Positions 10,053-18,202 of a DNA stretch of 64,000 bases are shown piece by piece. Both the position numbers and the translations under genes were made by a program. The notes under the pieces are model-generated. The model was given only the letters and a program-made list of their open reading frames with translations, was not told where the DNA came from and did not search any database. The stretch comes from Leifsonia williamsii (GTDB lineage Bacteria; Actinomycetota; Actinomycetes; Actinomycetales; Microbacteriaceae): NCBI RefSeq assembly GCF_030433685.1, contig NZ_JAROCF010000001.1, forward strand, positions 620,001-684,000. The letters run 5' to 3'. How positions within the stretch are numbered: position 1 is the stretch's first letter; every line of letters starts with the position of its first letter.

Positions 10053-12078
10053 CCCGGACCACCCCCACGGTCTCGATCTGCGCCTGGACCGCGGTGACCT
10101 CCTGGTAGGACAGCACCGGCAGGCCGCTCACCTGCCCGGCGACCAGGCGACGGATCGCGGGCCGCAGCGCGGGCGCGCACACCAGCACGGCCGAGAGGCC
10201 GGCGTCGTCGAGGGCGGCGGCGGTCTGCTTGACCGAGCCGAGCACCGCCTCCAGCCGGCTCGGGTCGAGGACGATCTGCGTGCCGTTCTCGCCCGGCCGC
10301 AGGCCTTCGAGCATGGTCTGCTCCAGGCCGGGGTCGATCATGATGACGCGCAGCAGCCCGCCGTCGAGGTGCGGGGCGACGACCGCTGGGCCGAGGGAGG
10401 CGCGCGCGGCCTCCACGAGCCCCTCCGGGTCGTTCGACACCTTGGCGCGCAGGGCCAGCGCCTCGAGGATGCGCGGGAGGTCGTTGATCGGCACCTGCTC
10501 GACCAGCAGCCCCTGCAGCACCCGCTGCACCTCGGCGAGGCTGAGCAGGGCCGGGATGAGCTCCTCCACCGCCGGCGGGTTCACCTGTTTGACGCCTTCG
10601 GTGAGCTGCCGCACGTCCTCGCGGGTGAGCAGTCGCGCCGCGTTGGCCGTGATGACCGACGACAGGTGCGTGATCAGCACGGAGACGCGGTCGATCACGG
10701 TGGCGCCGCCGAGCTCGGCGCTGTGCCGCATCTCGCTCGGCACCCACTTCGCGGGGAGCCCGAACACGGGCTCGATGGTCGGGGTGCCCGGCAGCCCGTC
10801 GAGGGCGTCACCGAGTGCGAGCACGCGGCCGCCGGGCGCCTGGCCGCGTCCGGCCTCCACCCCGGCGATCTTGACGACGTACGTCGAGGGCGGCAGGTCG
10901 GCGCTGTCGCGCGTGCGGACCGGGGGCACGATGATCCCGAGCTCCAGCGCGATCTTGCGGCGCAGCGCGCGGATGCGCGAGAGGAGGTCGTCGGAGGCGC
11001 CGCTCACGATGTCGACGAGATCGGGCGCGAGCGTGATCTCGAGCGCGTGGACGCGCATCTGCTCGATGAGGTCCTCCGTGGTCTCGGGCTTGGTCGCTCC
11101 CGCGACCGCGGCCTGGGCGGCCTTCGCCTTCTTCGCCGCCGCCTGCGCGGTCTTGATGCGCTGGGCGGCGAGGATCAGCGCGGCGCCGATCAGCACGAAC
11201 GGGATCGGCGGCATGCCGGGGATCAACGCCATGACGATCGCCGCGCAGCCCGCGATGGTCAGCGCCTGCCGCGACTGGCTCAGCTGGCCGCTCGCGGTCG
11301 TGCCCATCTCGTTCTCGGCGTTCGAGCGCGTGACGATCATGCCGGTGGAGACCGCCATAAGCAGCGCCGGGATCTGCGTCACGAGGCCGTCGCCGATGGT
11401 CAGGAGGGTGTACGCGTTGACCGCGTCGCCCAGCTCCATGCCGCGCTGCAGCATGCCGATCGCGATGCCGCCGACGACGTTGATGATGATGATCAGGATG
11501 CCCGCGATCGCGTCGCCCTTGACGAACTTGGAGGCGCCGTCCATCGCGCCGTAGAAGTCCGCCTCCGCCGACACCTCCGCCCGCCGCTCCCGCGCCTGCT
11601 CCTCGGTGATCAGGCCCGCGTTGAGGTCGGCGTCGATCGCCATCTGCTTGCCGGGCATCGCGTCGAGGGTGAACCTCGCGCCGACCTCCGCCACCCGCTC
11701 GGCGCCCTTGGTGACGACGATGAACTGGATCACGATCAGGATCAGGAACACGACGGCGCCGATGATGATGGAGCCGCCGACCGCCACGTGCCCGAACGCC
11801 TGGATGACCTGCCCGGCGTACCCCTCCCCCAGCACCAGGCGGGTGGAGGCGACGTTGAGGCCCAGCCGGAACAGCGTCGCCACGAGCAGCAGCGACGGGA
11901 ACACCGAGAAGTCGAGCGGCTTCTTCACGAACATCGTGGTGAGGAGGATCACCAGCGCGAGCATGATGTTCACGATGATCAGCGTGTCGAGCAGCCAGGC
12001 CGGCACCGGCACGACCAGCAGCATGATGATGCCGACGACGCCGATCGGCACGGCCACCTTGGCAGCGGTCGATCTCAT
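10030..12078 (-). CDS. flhA: Flagellar export gate protein FlhA
   Basis: 682 aa, normal length. About eight N-terminal helices (residues 1-320) include the FHIPEP-type region with FPSLLLVATLFRLGLNVAST and the cytoplasmic loop VAEVGARFTLDAMPGKQMAI. The C-terminal cytosolic domain (about 350-682) docks export chaperones and ends before TAVQAQIETVGVVRVAE. FlhA forms the nonameric ring of the flagellar type III export apparatus and uses proton-motive force. The ATG overlaps the flhB stop (ATGA), so the two are translated together. Confidence 0.97.
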   Translation of the reverse strand: MRSTAAKVAVPIGVVGIIMLLVVPVPAWLLDTLIIVNIMLALVILLTTMFVKKPLDFSVFPSLLLVATLFRLGLNVASTRLVLGEGYAGQVIQAFGHVAVGGSIIIGAVVFLILIVIQFIVVTKGAERVAEVGARFTLDAMPGKQMAIDADLNAGLITEEQARERRAEVSAEADFYGAMDGASKFVKGDAIAGILIIIINVVGGIAIGMLQRGMELGDAVNAYTLLTIGDGLVTQIPALLMAVSTGMIVTRSNAENEMGTTASGQLSQSRQALTIAGCAAIVMALIPGMPPIPFVLIGAALILAAQRIKTAQAAAKKAKAAQAAVAGATKPETTEDLIEQMRVHALEITLAPDLVDIVSGASDDLLSRIRALRRKIALELGIIVPPVRTRDSADLPPSTYVVKIAGVEAGRGQAPGGRVLALGDALDGLPGTPTIEPVFGLPAKWVPSEMRHSAELGGATVIDRVSVLITHLSSVITANAARLLTREDVRQLTEGVKQVNPPAVEELIPALLSLAEVQRVLQGLLVEQVPINDLPRILEALALRAKVSNDPEGLVEAARASLGPAVVAPHLDGGLLRVIMIDPGLEQTMLEGLRPGENGTQIVLDPSRLEAVLGSVKQTAAALDDAGLSAVLVCAPALRPAIRRLVAGQVSGLPVLSYQEVTAVQAQIETVGVVRVAEPIAA

Positions 12079-13172
12079 GTGAGCCCTCCAGAGAGTGCGG
12101 GGGTGGTCATGGTGTGGAAGCCGGAGGCCGAGCCGCGCGCCTTCAGCGACATCACGAAGGCCAGCACGCGGGCGACGGCGTTGTAGAGCTCGACCGGGAT
12201 CTCGTCGCCGAGCTGGCAGCTGGCGTGGAGCGCCCGGGCGAGCGGGATGTCCTTGACGATCGGCACCCGCTCCTCCTCGGCCTTCTCGCGGATGCGCAGC
12301 GCGATCGCGCCGGCGCCCTTCGCAACCACGCGAGGAGCCGACTTGCCCGGCTCGTACTTGATGGCGATGGCGATGTGGGTGGGGTTCACGAGCACCACGT
12401 CGGAGCCGCCGATCGCCGCGATCATGCGGTTGCGGCTCATGGCGAGCTGCCGGGAGCGGCGCTGCGACTTCACCAGGGGGTCGCCGTCGCTGTTCTTCTG
12501 CTCGTCGCGCACCTCGCGCTTGGTCATGCGGGTCTGCTTGCGGTTGCGGCGCATCACGACGAGCACGTCCAGGCCCGCCAGCACCAGGCCCGCGCCGACC
12601 GCTGCCTGCAGGAGGCCGGCCGAGCCTCCCTGCGCCGCCGACAGCAGCGAGGTCAGCGACATGCTGCCCGACGTCAGCAGCACCGGCATGAGCCCCTGCA
12701 CGACGAGGTAGAGGCCGATGCCGACGACGGCCGACTTGAGGAGGGTCTTCGCGCCCTCCCACAGCGCCCGCATGCCGAAGATGCGGCCGAGGCCCGCGAC
12801 GACGTTGAACTGCTCGTACTTGCCCTCGAGCTTCTTGAGGTGCACGCCGCCCTGCACGGCCGCCGCTCCGATGACCGCGATGGCGCCGACCGCCAGCAGC
12901 GGGCCGATCGTGGCCATGATGCTGCCGAGCCCGTCGCCGAGCGCGGCGAGCGCCTTGCCGGGGTCGGGACTCTCGATAACCGAGCGCACCGAGAAGAGCT
13001 GGTCAACGGCCGCGTCGGTGCCGAGCTGCAGGGTGAACGGCAGCATGATCGCGGCGGCGCCGACCCCGACCCAGGCGGTGAGGTCGTTCGACTTGCCGAG
13101 GCGGCCCTTCTCGCGGGCCTCCTTCATCCGTTTGTCGGTCGCCTGCTCGGTGCGTTCCTGCGCGTCGCTCAC
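12075..13172 (-). CDS. flhB: Flagellar export switch protein FlhB
   Basis: 365 aa. The charged N-terminus SDAQERTEQATDKRMKEARE is typical, followed by four helices and the cytoplasmic domain. The autocleavage motif NPTH is present in VVLVNPTHIAIAIKYEPG; cleavage between N and P switches export from hook to filament substrates. GTG start overlapping the fliR stop (GTGA) and stop overlapping flhA. This is the fifth gene of fliO-P-Q-R-flhB-flhA. Confidence 0.97.
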   Translation of the reverse strand: MSDAQERTEQATDKRMKEAREKGRLGKSNDLTAWVGVGAAAIMLPFTLQLGTDAAVDQLFSVRSVIESPDPGKALAALGDGLGSIMATIGPLLAVGAIAVIGAAAVQGGVHLKKLEGKYEQFNVVAGLGRIFGMRALWEGAKTLLKSAVVGIGLYLVVQGLMPVLLTSGSMSLTSLLSAAQGGSAGLLQAAVGAGLVLAGLDVLVVMRRNRKQTRMTKREVRDEQKNSDGDPLVKSQRRSRQLAMSRNRMIAAIGGSDVVLVNPTHIAIAIKYEPGKSAPRVVAKGAGAIALRIREKAEEERVPIVKDIPLARALHASCQLGDEIPVELYNAVARVLAFVMSLKARGSASGFHTMTTPALSGGLT

Positions 13173-13930
13173 GGCGTCACCCCCAGCATGGTCTTCACGG
13201 CGGTGCCGGTGATGCCCGAGACCACCCCGGGCAGCGCGACGAACACGATCGCGGCGAGCACGACCGTGAGCATGATCTTGAGCGGGAAGCCGAGGGAGAA
13301 GGCGTTGAGCGCCGGGGCCACGCGGGTCAGGAGGCCGAGGCCCACGTCGGCGAGGAACAGCACGACGAGCAGCGGCCCGGCGATCTGCAGCGCCGCGAGG
13401 AACATCTGGGTGAGACCGTCGACCATCGCCTTGACGGGGTCGGCCATCCCGAGCCCCGACGCCAGCGGCACGGCGCTGAACGTGCGGACCAGGCCGCCGA
13501 TGATGAGCTGGTAGCCGCCGCTCGCGAAGAGCAGCGCGAGCGCGGTCAGCTGGAACAAGCGGGTGAACTGCGCGCCGTTGATCATCGACTGCGGGTCGAA
13601 GGCCTGCGCGAGCTGGAAGCCGCCGAACAGGTCGATCAGGCTTCCGGCCGACTGGATGGCCGCGAAGACCAGGAAGACGAGGAACCCGAGCGTCGCTCCG
13701 ACGGCGAGCTCCTTCACCATGTCGAGCAGGAAGGCGCCCGTGTCGCCCGGCTGGTACCCCACGCCCACGCGCGGCGCGACCGCGATGGCGAGGCCGATCG
13801 CGAGCATCCCCTTCACCTGGGCCGGGAACCCGTTGTACGAGAACGGCGGCGCGATCACGAGGAACGCGACCATGCGCAGCGACGCCAGCGCGACGGTCTC
13901 GATCGCGGCGAGGTCGATCGGGATGTTCAT
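13169..13930 (-). CDS. fliR: Flagellar export gate protein FliR
   Basis: 253 aa with six predicted helices and the family pattern near the start (AIETVALASLRMVAFLVIAP then FPAQVKGMLAIGLAIAVAP). It joins FliP and FliQ in the export gate core inside the MS ring. The ATG overlaps the fliQ stop by one base pair set (ATGA-like), confirming the chosen start over an upstream extension in the same frame. No anomaly seen. Confidence 0.95.
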   Translation of the reverse strand: MNIPIDLAAIETVALASLRMVAFLVIAPPFSYNGFPAQVKGMLAIGLAIAVAPRVGVGYQPGDTGAFLLDMVKELAVGATLGFLVFLVFAAIQSAGSLIDLFGGFQLAQAFDPQSMINGAQFTRLFQLTALALLFASGGYQLIIGGLVRTFSAVPLASGLGMADPVKAMVDGLTQMFLAALQIAGPLLVVLFLADVGLGLLTRVAPALNAFSLGFPLKIMLTVVLAAIVFVALPGVVSGITGTAVKTMLGVTP

Positions 13931-14205
13931 CAGCCGCCGCCGAGGAGTTGCGGGAGCTTCTCGAAGAGCACGTGGGTGAACGACACCAGCTCGCTGATCA
14001 TCCACTGGCCGCACACGATCAGCGCCACGGCGACGGCCGCCGCCTTCGGCACGAACGAGAGTGTGACCTCCTGGATCTGGGTGATCGACTGCACGAGCGA
14101 GATGGCGAAGCCGACCACGAGCGCGGTCACGACGATCGGCGCGGCCAGCTTCGCGGTCACCATGAGCGCCTGCATGGCGATGTCGAGCACGGCGTGCGCG
14201 TTCAT
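13930..14205 (-). CDS. fliQ: Flagellar export gate protein FliQ
   Basis: 91 aa with two helices, the usual size. The loop segment SLVQSITQIQEVTLSFVPK between the helices is the conserved family signature. FliQ packs around the FliP5-FliR1 core of the export channel. Start and stop overlap neighbouring fliP and fliR, so expression is coupled along the operon. Confidence 0.96.
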   Translation of the reverse strand: MNAHAVLDIAMQALMVTAKLAAPIVVTALVVGFAISLVQSITQIQEVTLSFVPKAAAVAVALIVCGQWMISELVSFTHVLFEKLPQLLGGG

Positions 14206-15053
14206 CCGCCGCCTCCGTAGCTCTGGATCAGACTCGTTACGATGAGCCCCCAGCCGTCGACCAGCACGAACAGCAGGATCTTGAACGGCAACGAGATCAT
14301 CACCGGCGGCAGCATCATCATGCCCATCGACATCAGCGCAGCGGAGACCACCATGTCGATGACGAGGAACGGCACGAAGATGACGAAGCCGATGATGAAG
14401 GCTGCGCGCAGCTCCGAGATCATGAACGCCGGGATCAGCGTCAGCAGCGGCACGGCGCTCATGTTGTCGGGATTCGCCCGGCCGGCGGCGCGCGTCATCA
14501 GCGCGATGTCCTCCTCACGGGTGTGGGAGGCCATGAAGGCGCGCAGCGGACCCTCGGCCGCGTGCATCGCGCCCGTGAAGTCCAGATGGCCGGCGAGGTA
14601 CGGCTGCACCGCCGAGTTGTTGATGTCGACGAGCACCGGGCTCATGATGAACAGGCTCAGGAACAGCGACAGGCCCGCGAGCACCTGGTTCGGCGGGATC
14701 GAGGGCAGGGCCAGCGCGTTCCGGGTGATCGCCAGCACGACGAAGATCTTGGTGAACGACGACATCATCAGCAGCAGCGCGGGCGCGACCGACAGCACGG
14801 TGATGCCGACGAGCGTGACGATGGCGGCGCTCGGGGTGCCGTTGGGGCCGTTGATGTCGAGGGTGATGCCTCCGCCACCGGTCGCGCCGGTCGGCCCTGC
14901 GGGCCCGGACGGTGTCGGGACGGGCGTGGCGTGCGCGCCGGTCGCGCCGAGCAGCACGAACGCGAGCGCGATCAGGGCGACGAGGAGGACGGCGGCGGCG
15001 AGACGGGGCAGTCGGCCGGTGCGCGCGAGGCGCCCGGCGACGCGGCCCGTCAC
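14202..15053 (-). CDS. fliP: Flagellar export gate protein FliP
   Basis: 283 aa. An N-terminal signal-like helix and a Gly/Pro/Ala-rich segment (residues 40-62) precede the conserved core: SFTKIFVVLAITRNALAL, PPNQVLAGLSLFLSLFIM, and SELRAAFIIGFVIFVPFLVI near the end. FliP forms the pentameric channel of the export gate. GTG start overlapping the fliO stop. The N-terminal extension before the first conserved helix is longer than in enterobacteria and its role is unknown. Confidence 0.96.
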   Translation of the reverse strand: MTGRVAGRLARTGRLPRLAAAVLLVALIALAFVLLGATGAHATPVPTPSGPAGPTGATGGGGITLDINGPNGTPSAAIVTLVGITVLSVAPALLLMMSSFTKIFVVLAITRNALALPSIPPNQVLAGLSLFLSLFIMSPVLVDINNSAVQPYLAGHLDFTGAMHAAEGPLRAFMASHTREEDIALMTRAAGRANPDNMSAVPLLTLIPAFMISELRAAFIIGFVIFVPFLVIDMVVSAALMSMGMMMLPPVMISLPFKILLFVLVDGWGLIVTSLIQSYGGGG

Positions 15054-15505
15054 CGGCGCTGCCGCACCGCCGAACTCGCCTGCCGCCAGGTCGCGGGTGA
15101 CAGGATCGAGCCTTTGAGTGCCTCGTCGAAGACCGAGGCGCGTCCCTGCGCCGTGAGGAAGTCGGCATCCTGCCTGTCTGATGTGTCCGGTGCCGCGCTT
15201 GCTTCCGCTGCCGCGAGCACAGGCGCGAGCTGGGTGACCTCCGCCTCCTGCGGACGCTCACCCGTGTGGAGCACGCTCACCTGGCGCTCGGTCACGCCGA
15301 GCACGAACCGGTTGCCGTCGACGTCGACCACCACGACCGACGCCTTCGGGCCGACGCCCTGCCGGCCGACCACGGTGACCGCGTTGCCCCGCCGCCCGCG
15401 TGCGCCCGAGCGGCCCTTGGTGATGCGGCGCTGCACGAACCACAGCAGCGCGACCATCACCCCGAGCACGACGATCACGCGCAACGCGACGAACAGGGTC
15501 TCCAC
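15050..15505 (-). CDS. fliO: Flagellar assembly protein FliO
   Basis: 151 aa from GTG 15505. One N-terminal helix (VALRVIVVLGVMVALLWFVQ), then a basic stretch and a FliO-type small beta domain (VTVVGRQGVGPKASVVVVDV, LGVTERQVSVLHTG). FliO helps assemble the FliP ring. A TTG at 15544 would extend the frame, but it lies upstream of the sigma-28-type promoter at 15514-15540, so the GTG only 8 nt after the -10 is the likely start on a nearly leaderless mRNA. First gene of fliOPQR-flhBA-csrA. Confidence 0.85.
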   Translation of the reverse strand: METLFVALRVIVVLGVMVALLWFVQRRITKGRSGARGRRGNAVTVVGRQGVGPKASVVVVDVDGNRFVLGVTERQVSVLHTGERPQEAEVTQLAPVLAAAEASAAPDTSDRQDADFLTAQGRASVFDEALKGSILSPATWRQASSAVRQRR

Positions 15506-15513
15506 GGCACCCT

Positions 15514-15540
15514 CTATCGGCCGGGCGTCCTCCGCCGTTA
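15514..15540 (-). promoter_or_regulatory. Sigma-28 (FliA/WhiG)-type promoter of fliO operon
   Basis: Read on the minus strand: TAACGG, 14 nt, CCGATAG (extended -10 GCCGATAG). The -10 ends 8 nt before the fliO GTG, so transcription should begin at or within 2-3 nt of the start codon. Same element and spacing as the copies ahead of fliM, flgB and flagellin. Confidence 0.8.
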
Positions 15541-15638
15541 GCAACCGTCGAGTACGCAGATTGTCCGCGTACTCGACGGTTTTCGGGCGAATTCGTGAGT
15601 ACTCGGCGGTTTGCTGCGCGAGATGGGAGGCTGGGAGG

Positions 15639-16388
15639 GTGTGGGAGAGCGAGATTCAGCTGGCGCGCGTGCCGGGCGGCACGGTGCAGCTGCACGACGC
15701 GCGCAACAAGCGGCGCTGGAGCGTCGATCTGGAGCCGTTCGAGCTGGGCGTCTACGCCGTGACCGAGGAGCAGGTGGCCGAGTTGCTGGGCGAGCCCGCC
15801 TCCCATCCCCGCCGCCCCGCCACCGGCGTCAGCTGGCTGCGCGCGGTCCGCTTCTGCAACGCCGCCTCGGAGTGGGAGGGACTCGACCCGGCGTACGCGG
15901 TCGACGGCGACCAGGTCACCTGGCACGTCGACGCCGACGGCTACCGGCTCCCGACCGAGGCCGAGTGGGAGCACGCCTGCCGCGCCGGCTCCACAGGCCC
16001 GCACTACGGCCCGCTGGCCGAGGTGGCGTGGACGAGCGCCGACGGCCTCACCGCGCCGGCCGAGGTCGGCGGCCGTCTCCCCAACCTGTACGGCCTGTTC
16101 GACACCCTCGGCAACGTGTGGGAGTGGTGCTGGGACCACCTCGATCCGGCGCGTTACGACGACTACCGGGTGTTCCGCGGCGGCGGGTTCGCCGACGACG
16201 CGTGGAGCGTGCGCGCCTCCACCCGCCGGGGTGGTCCGCCGCAGTCCCGGCACGAGGACGTCGGCTTCCGGGTCGCCCGCGGCGGCTTCGACGCCGACGC
16301 AGAGGCGCAGGGCTGGTCGGCGCGCGCCGACGCCGAGCGCGCGGCGATCGACGGGCCGCTCCCGCCCGGCTGGACGCCGCGGCGCTGA
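15639..16388 (+). CDS. FGE/SUMF1-fold protein lacking the catalytic cysteines
   Basis: 249 aa from GTG 15639, preceded by GGGAGG. The formylglycine-generating-enzyme fold is shown by GVSWLRAVRFCNAASEWEGL, YRLPTEAEWEHACRAGS, GLFDTLGNVWEWCWD, FRGGGFADD and a GFRVARGG end. True FGE has a paired active-site Cys in the region after the GG(S/G) loop and usually ends GFRCA; here that stretch (DDAWSVRASTRRGGPPQ) has none. It is thus not an obvious sulfatase-activating enzyme, and no sulfatase is nearby. It lies as a single plus-strand gene inside the minus-strand flagellar export/switch genes. Role unknown. Confidence 0.8.
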   Translation: MWESEIQLARVPGGTVQLHDARNKRRWSVDLEPFELGVYAVTEEQVAELLGEPASHPRRPATGVSWLRAVRFCNAASEWEGLDPAYAVDGDQVTWHVDADGYRLPTEAEWEHACRAGSTGPHYGPLAEVAWTSADGLTAPAEVGGRLPNLYGLFDTLGNVWEWCWDHLDPARYDDYRVFRGGGFADDAWSVRASTRRGGPPQSRHEDVGFRVARGGFDADAEAQGWSARADAERAAIDGPLPPGWTPRR

Positions 16389-16393
16389 CGGCA

Positions 16394-16452
16394 CAGAGGG
16401 GTCCGGACACGCCGTCGACGCGCGAGCCGGACGGCGTGTCGGGCCCCCTCTG
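16394..16452. terminator. Long hairpin between convergent FGE-like gene and fliN
   Basis: Perfect 11-bp arms GACACGCCGTC/GACGGCGTGTC around a 13-nt loop, extended outward by CAGAGGGG...CCCCTCTG with two mismatches. It lies between convergent stops (16388 and 16456), so it probably terminates both strands. It lacks a U-tract, as is common in high-GC bacteria. Confidence 0.75.
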
Positions 16453-16455
16453 CGG

Positions 16456-17178
16456 TCAGTCCAGCTCCTCCGCCGCGTCCAGGATCTTCGTGATCCGCAC
16501 CGCGTAGTCCTGGTCGACGACCACGATCTCGCCGTGCGCGATCAGGCGGCCGTTGAGCAGCACGTCCGCCGGCGATCCCGCCGAGCGGTCCAGCTCGATG
16601 ACGGCGCCCGGCTCCATGGCGAGCACGTCGCGCACCGCCATGCGGGTACGGCCGATCTCGACCGTGAGTGCCATCTCCACGTTGCTGATGCGGGCCAGCT
16701 TGCCGGCGATCGCACCCGCGGTGGGCCGCGACGGGAGGGTGGAGGCGCGGCCGCGCAGCGCGAACCAGCCCGCGACGCCCCCGGCGCCGTTCAGAGCGAA
16801 GACCGTGGTGCCCGGGTCCGCGAAGAGCTCGGCCGCCTCCTCGATCCTGGCGTCGTCGAGCACCCCGGCGCCGAGCGTGGCCGCGGCGGCCTCGAGCGCC
16901 GGCTGCAGCACGTCCTGCAGGGCGACGACCGGCGAGCCCTCCGCGCCGTCGTCGACGAGAGTGGGCGCCTCCAGCAGCACCACGGCGAGGTCCGCGGAGA
17001 CCGCGCCGACGAAGCTGGCGACCACCGCGGAGGCGGTGCGCCCCTCGAACGAGCGGCCCGACTCCAGCAGCGCCGAGAGCGGCACGCCCGTCGGCAGCAC
17101 CGCGGCGAGCGCCTCGGCGGCCGACTGGGCCTGGGCGAGCGAGAGGGTGTCGCCGGGGGCGATGGTGAGGTTGTTCAT
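16456..17178 (-). CDS. fliN: Flagellar motor switch protein FliN (long form)
   Basis: 240 aa. The C-terminal SpoA domain (about 160-235: ISNVEMALTVEIGRTRMAVRDV, ALAMEPGAVIELD, VLLNGRLIAHGEIVVVDQDYAVRI) builds the C-ring base. The N-terminal 150 residues are an extra alpha/beta domain resembling the position of the CheC-like domain of FliY, but no clear phosphatase motif is seen. ATG 17178 lies 14 nt after the fliM stop, following an AAGAAGG ribosome site. Second gene of fliM-fliN. Confidence 0.9.
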   Translation of the reverse strand: MNNLTIAPGDTLSLAQAQSAAEALAAVLPTGVPLSALLESGRSFEGRTASAVVASFVGAVSADLAVVLLEAPTLVDDGAEGSPVVALQDVLQPALEAAAATLGAGVLDDARIEEAAELFADPGTTVFALNGAGGVAGWFALRGRASTLPSRPTAGAIAGKLARISNVEMALTVEIGRTRMAVRDVLAMEPGAVIELDRSAGSPADVLLNGRLIAHGEIVVVDQDYAVRITKILDAAEELD

Positions 17179-17192
17179 CGGTTCAGCCTTCT

Positions 17193-18068
17193 TCAGTCCT
17201 CGGTCGACACGATCACGCACGCCAGCCGCGAGCCGCTGGAGCCCAGGGCGGCGGCGGCGACGGGGAGGCCCCCGACGGCGAGATCGAACGGCCGGTGGTT
17301 CGGATGCGGGAGGGGCAGGAGGTCGCCGACCGCGAGCCCGAGCACCACGCTGGGCTTGACGGTCGCCGGCGCGAGTCGCAGCGACACCTCCACGGGGACA
17401 CGCGCCACCTGGGCGTCGATCAGCTCGCGGGCGTCCTCGGTGCTGCTGGTCGGGTTGGCCTCGCCGAGCTGAGGCAGGAGCGCGATGGCCGGCAGCGCCA
17501 CCGTCGCCGAGGCGACGCTGTCGCCGACGCGCAGCTGGAAGGCGGCGACGATCATCAGCTCGGTCGTCGCGGCCGCCTGGGCGAACTGCGAGTTGTACTG
17601 GATGGCGGCCACGCCGATGGAGGCGGTCAGGAGGGATCCCAGGGAGTAGCGGAGGTCCTCCAGCGCGTCGTCCATCAGCCGGCGGACGAGCGCGTGCTCG
17701 ATCTGCGTGAAGGTGCGCTCGGCCACGGCCGGGACGCCGGAGCCGCCGAGCATCGCGTTCACCCACGAGAGGGCGGCGACGGTCGGGAACTGGATCACGC
17801 CCTTCGGTGCGATGCCGTCGAGCTCGCAGAGCACCATCGCCGTCGTCGCCGGCAGCGAGGCCGCGTACTCGTCGTAGGTCTGCATCTGCACGGAGTCGCA
17901 GGTCACCTGGCTGAGCACGCGCACCTTGGCGGTGAGCTGGGTCGCCCACTGCCGGGCGAAGGTCTCGAACGCCAGCTCGAGCACACGGGAGTGCTCGCGC
18001 GCGAGCGTCGTCGGACGCCGGAAGTCGTACACCGGCGCGTCCGTCGCGGGAGCGTGCAGGAGGGTCAC
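17193..18068 (-). CDS. fliM: Flagellar motor switch protein FliM, lacking N-terminal CheY-binding peptide
   Basis: 291 aa. The chain enters the conserved middle domain almost at once: VYDFRRPTTLAREHSRVLEL at residues 13-32, then IQFPTVAALSWVNAMLGG and LTQIEHALVRRLMDDALEDL-like helices, and a C-terminal SpoA domain (IDAQVARVPVEVSLRLAP, VLGLAVGDLLPL). The usual first 15-20 residues with LSQxEIDxLL, which bind phosphorylated CheY, are absent. An in-frame TAG inside the promoter -10 element just upstream of GTG 18068 rules out a longer start. The GTG is 6 nt from the -10, so the mRNA is likely leaderless. Confidence 0.92.
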   Translation of the reverse strand: MTLLHAPATDAPVYDFRRPTTLAREHSRVLELAFETFARQWATQLTAKVRVLSQVTCDSVQMQTYDEYAASLPATTAMVLCELDGIAPKGVIQFPTVAALSWVNAMLGGSGVPAVAERTFTQIEHALVRRLMDDALEDLRYSLGSLLTASIGVAAIQYNSQFAQAAATTELMIVAAFQLRVGDSVASATVALPAIALLPQLGEANPTSSTEDARELIDAQVARVPVEVSLRLAPATVKPSVVLGLAVGDLLPLPHPNHRPFDLAVGGLPVAAAALGSSGSRLACVIVSTED

Positions 18069-18074
18069 GTGCCT

Positions 18075-18101
18075 CTCTATCGGCAGCCAGCGGCCGTCCG
18101 T
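18075..18101 (-). promoter_or_regulatory. Sigma-28-type promoter of fliM-fliN
   Basis: Minus strand TAACGG, 14 nt, CCGATAG. The last -10 base is 6 nt from the fliM GTG, so the transcript start and the start codon nearly coincide. It is divergent from the similar element at 18131-18158. Confidence 0.82.
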
Positions 18102-18130
18102 TAGCGCCGCTCCGCCTCCCCCGGTCCCCC

Positions 18131-18158
18131 TAACGGCCGACCCGTACCCGACCGATAG
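18131..18158 (+). promoter_or_regulatory. Sigma-28-type promoter of flbD-motA-motB
   Basis: Plus strand TAACGG, 15 nt, CCGATAG, one base longer in the spacer than the other copies. A GTG in frame with flbD lies 5 nt after it (18164), the same arrangement as at fliM. Confidence 0.75.
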
Positions 18159-18202
18159 GTACGGTGACGGCTCACCCGGAGCCGAGACCAGGATTCGCGC
18201 CC

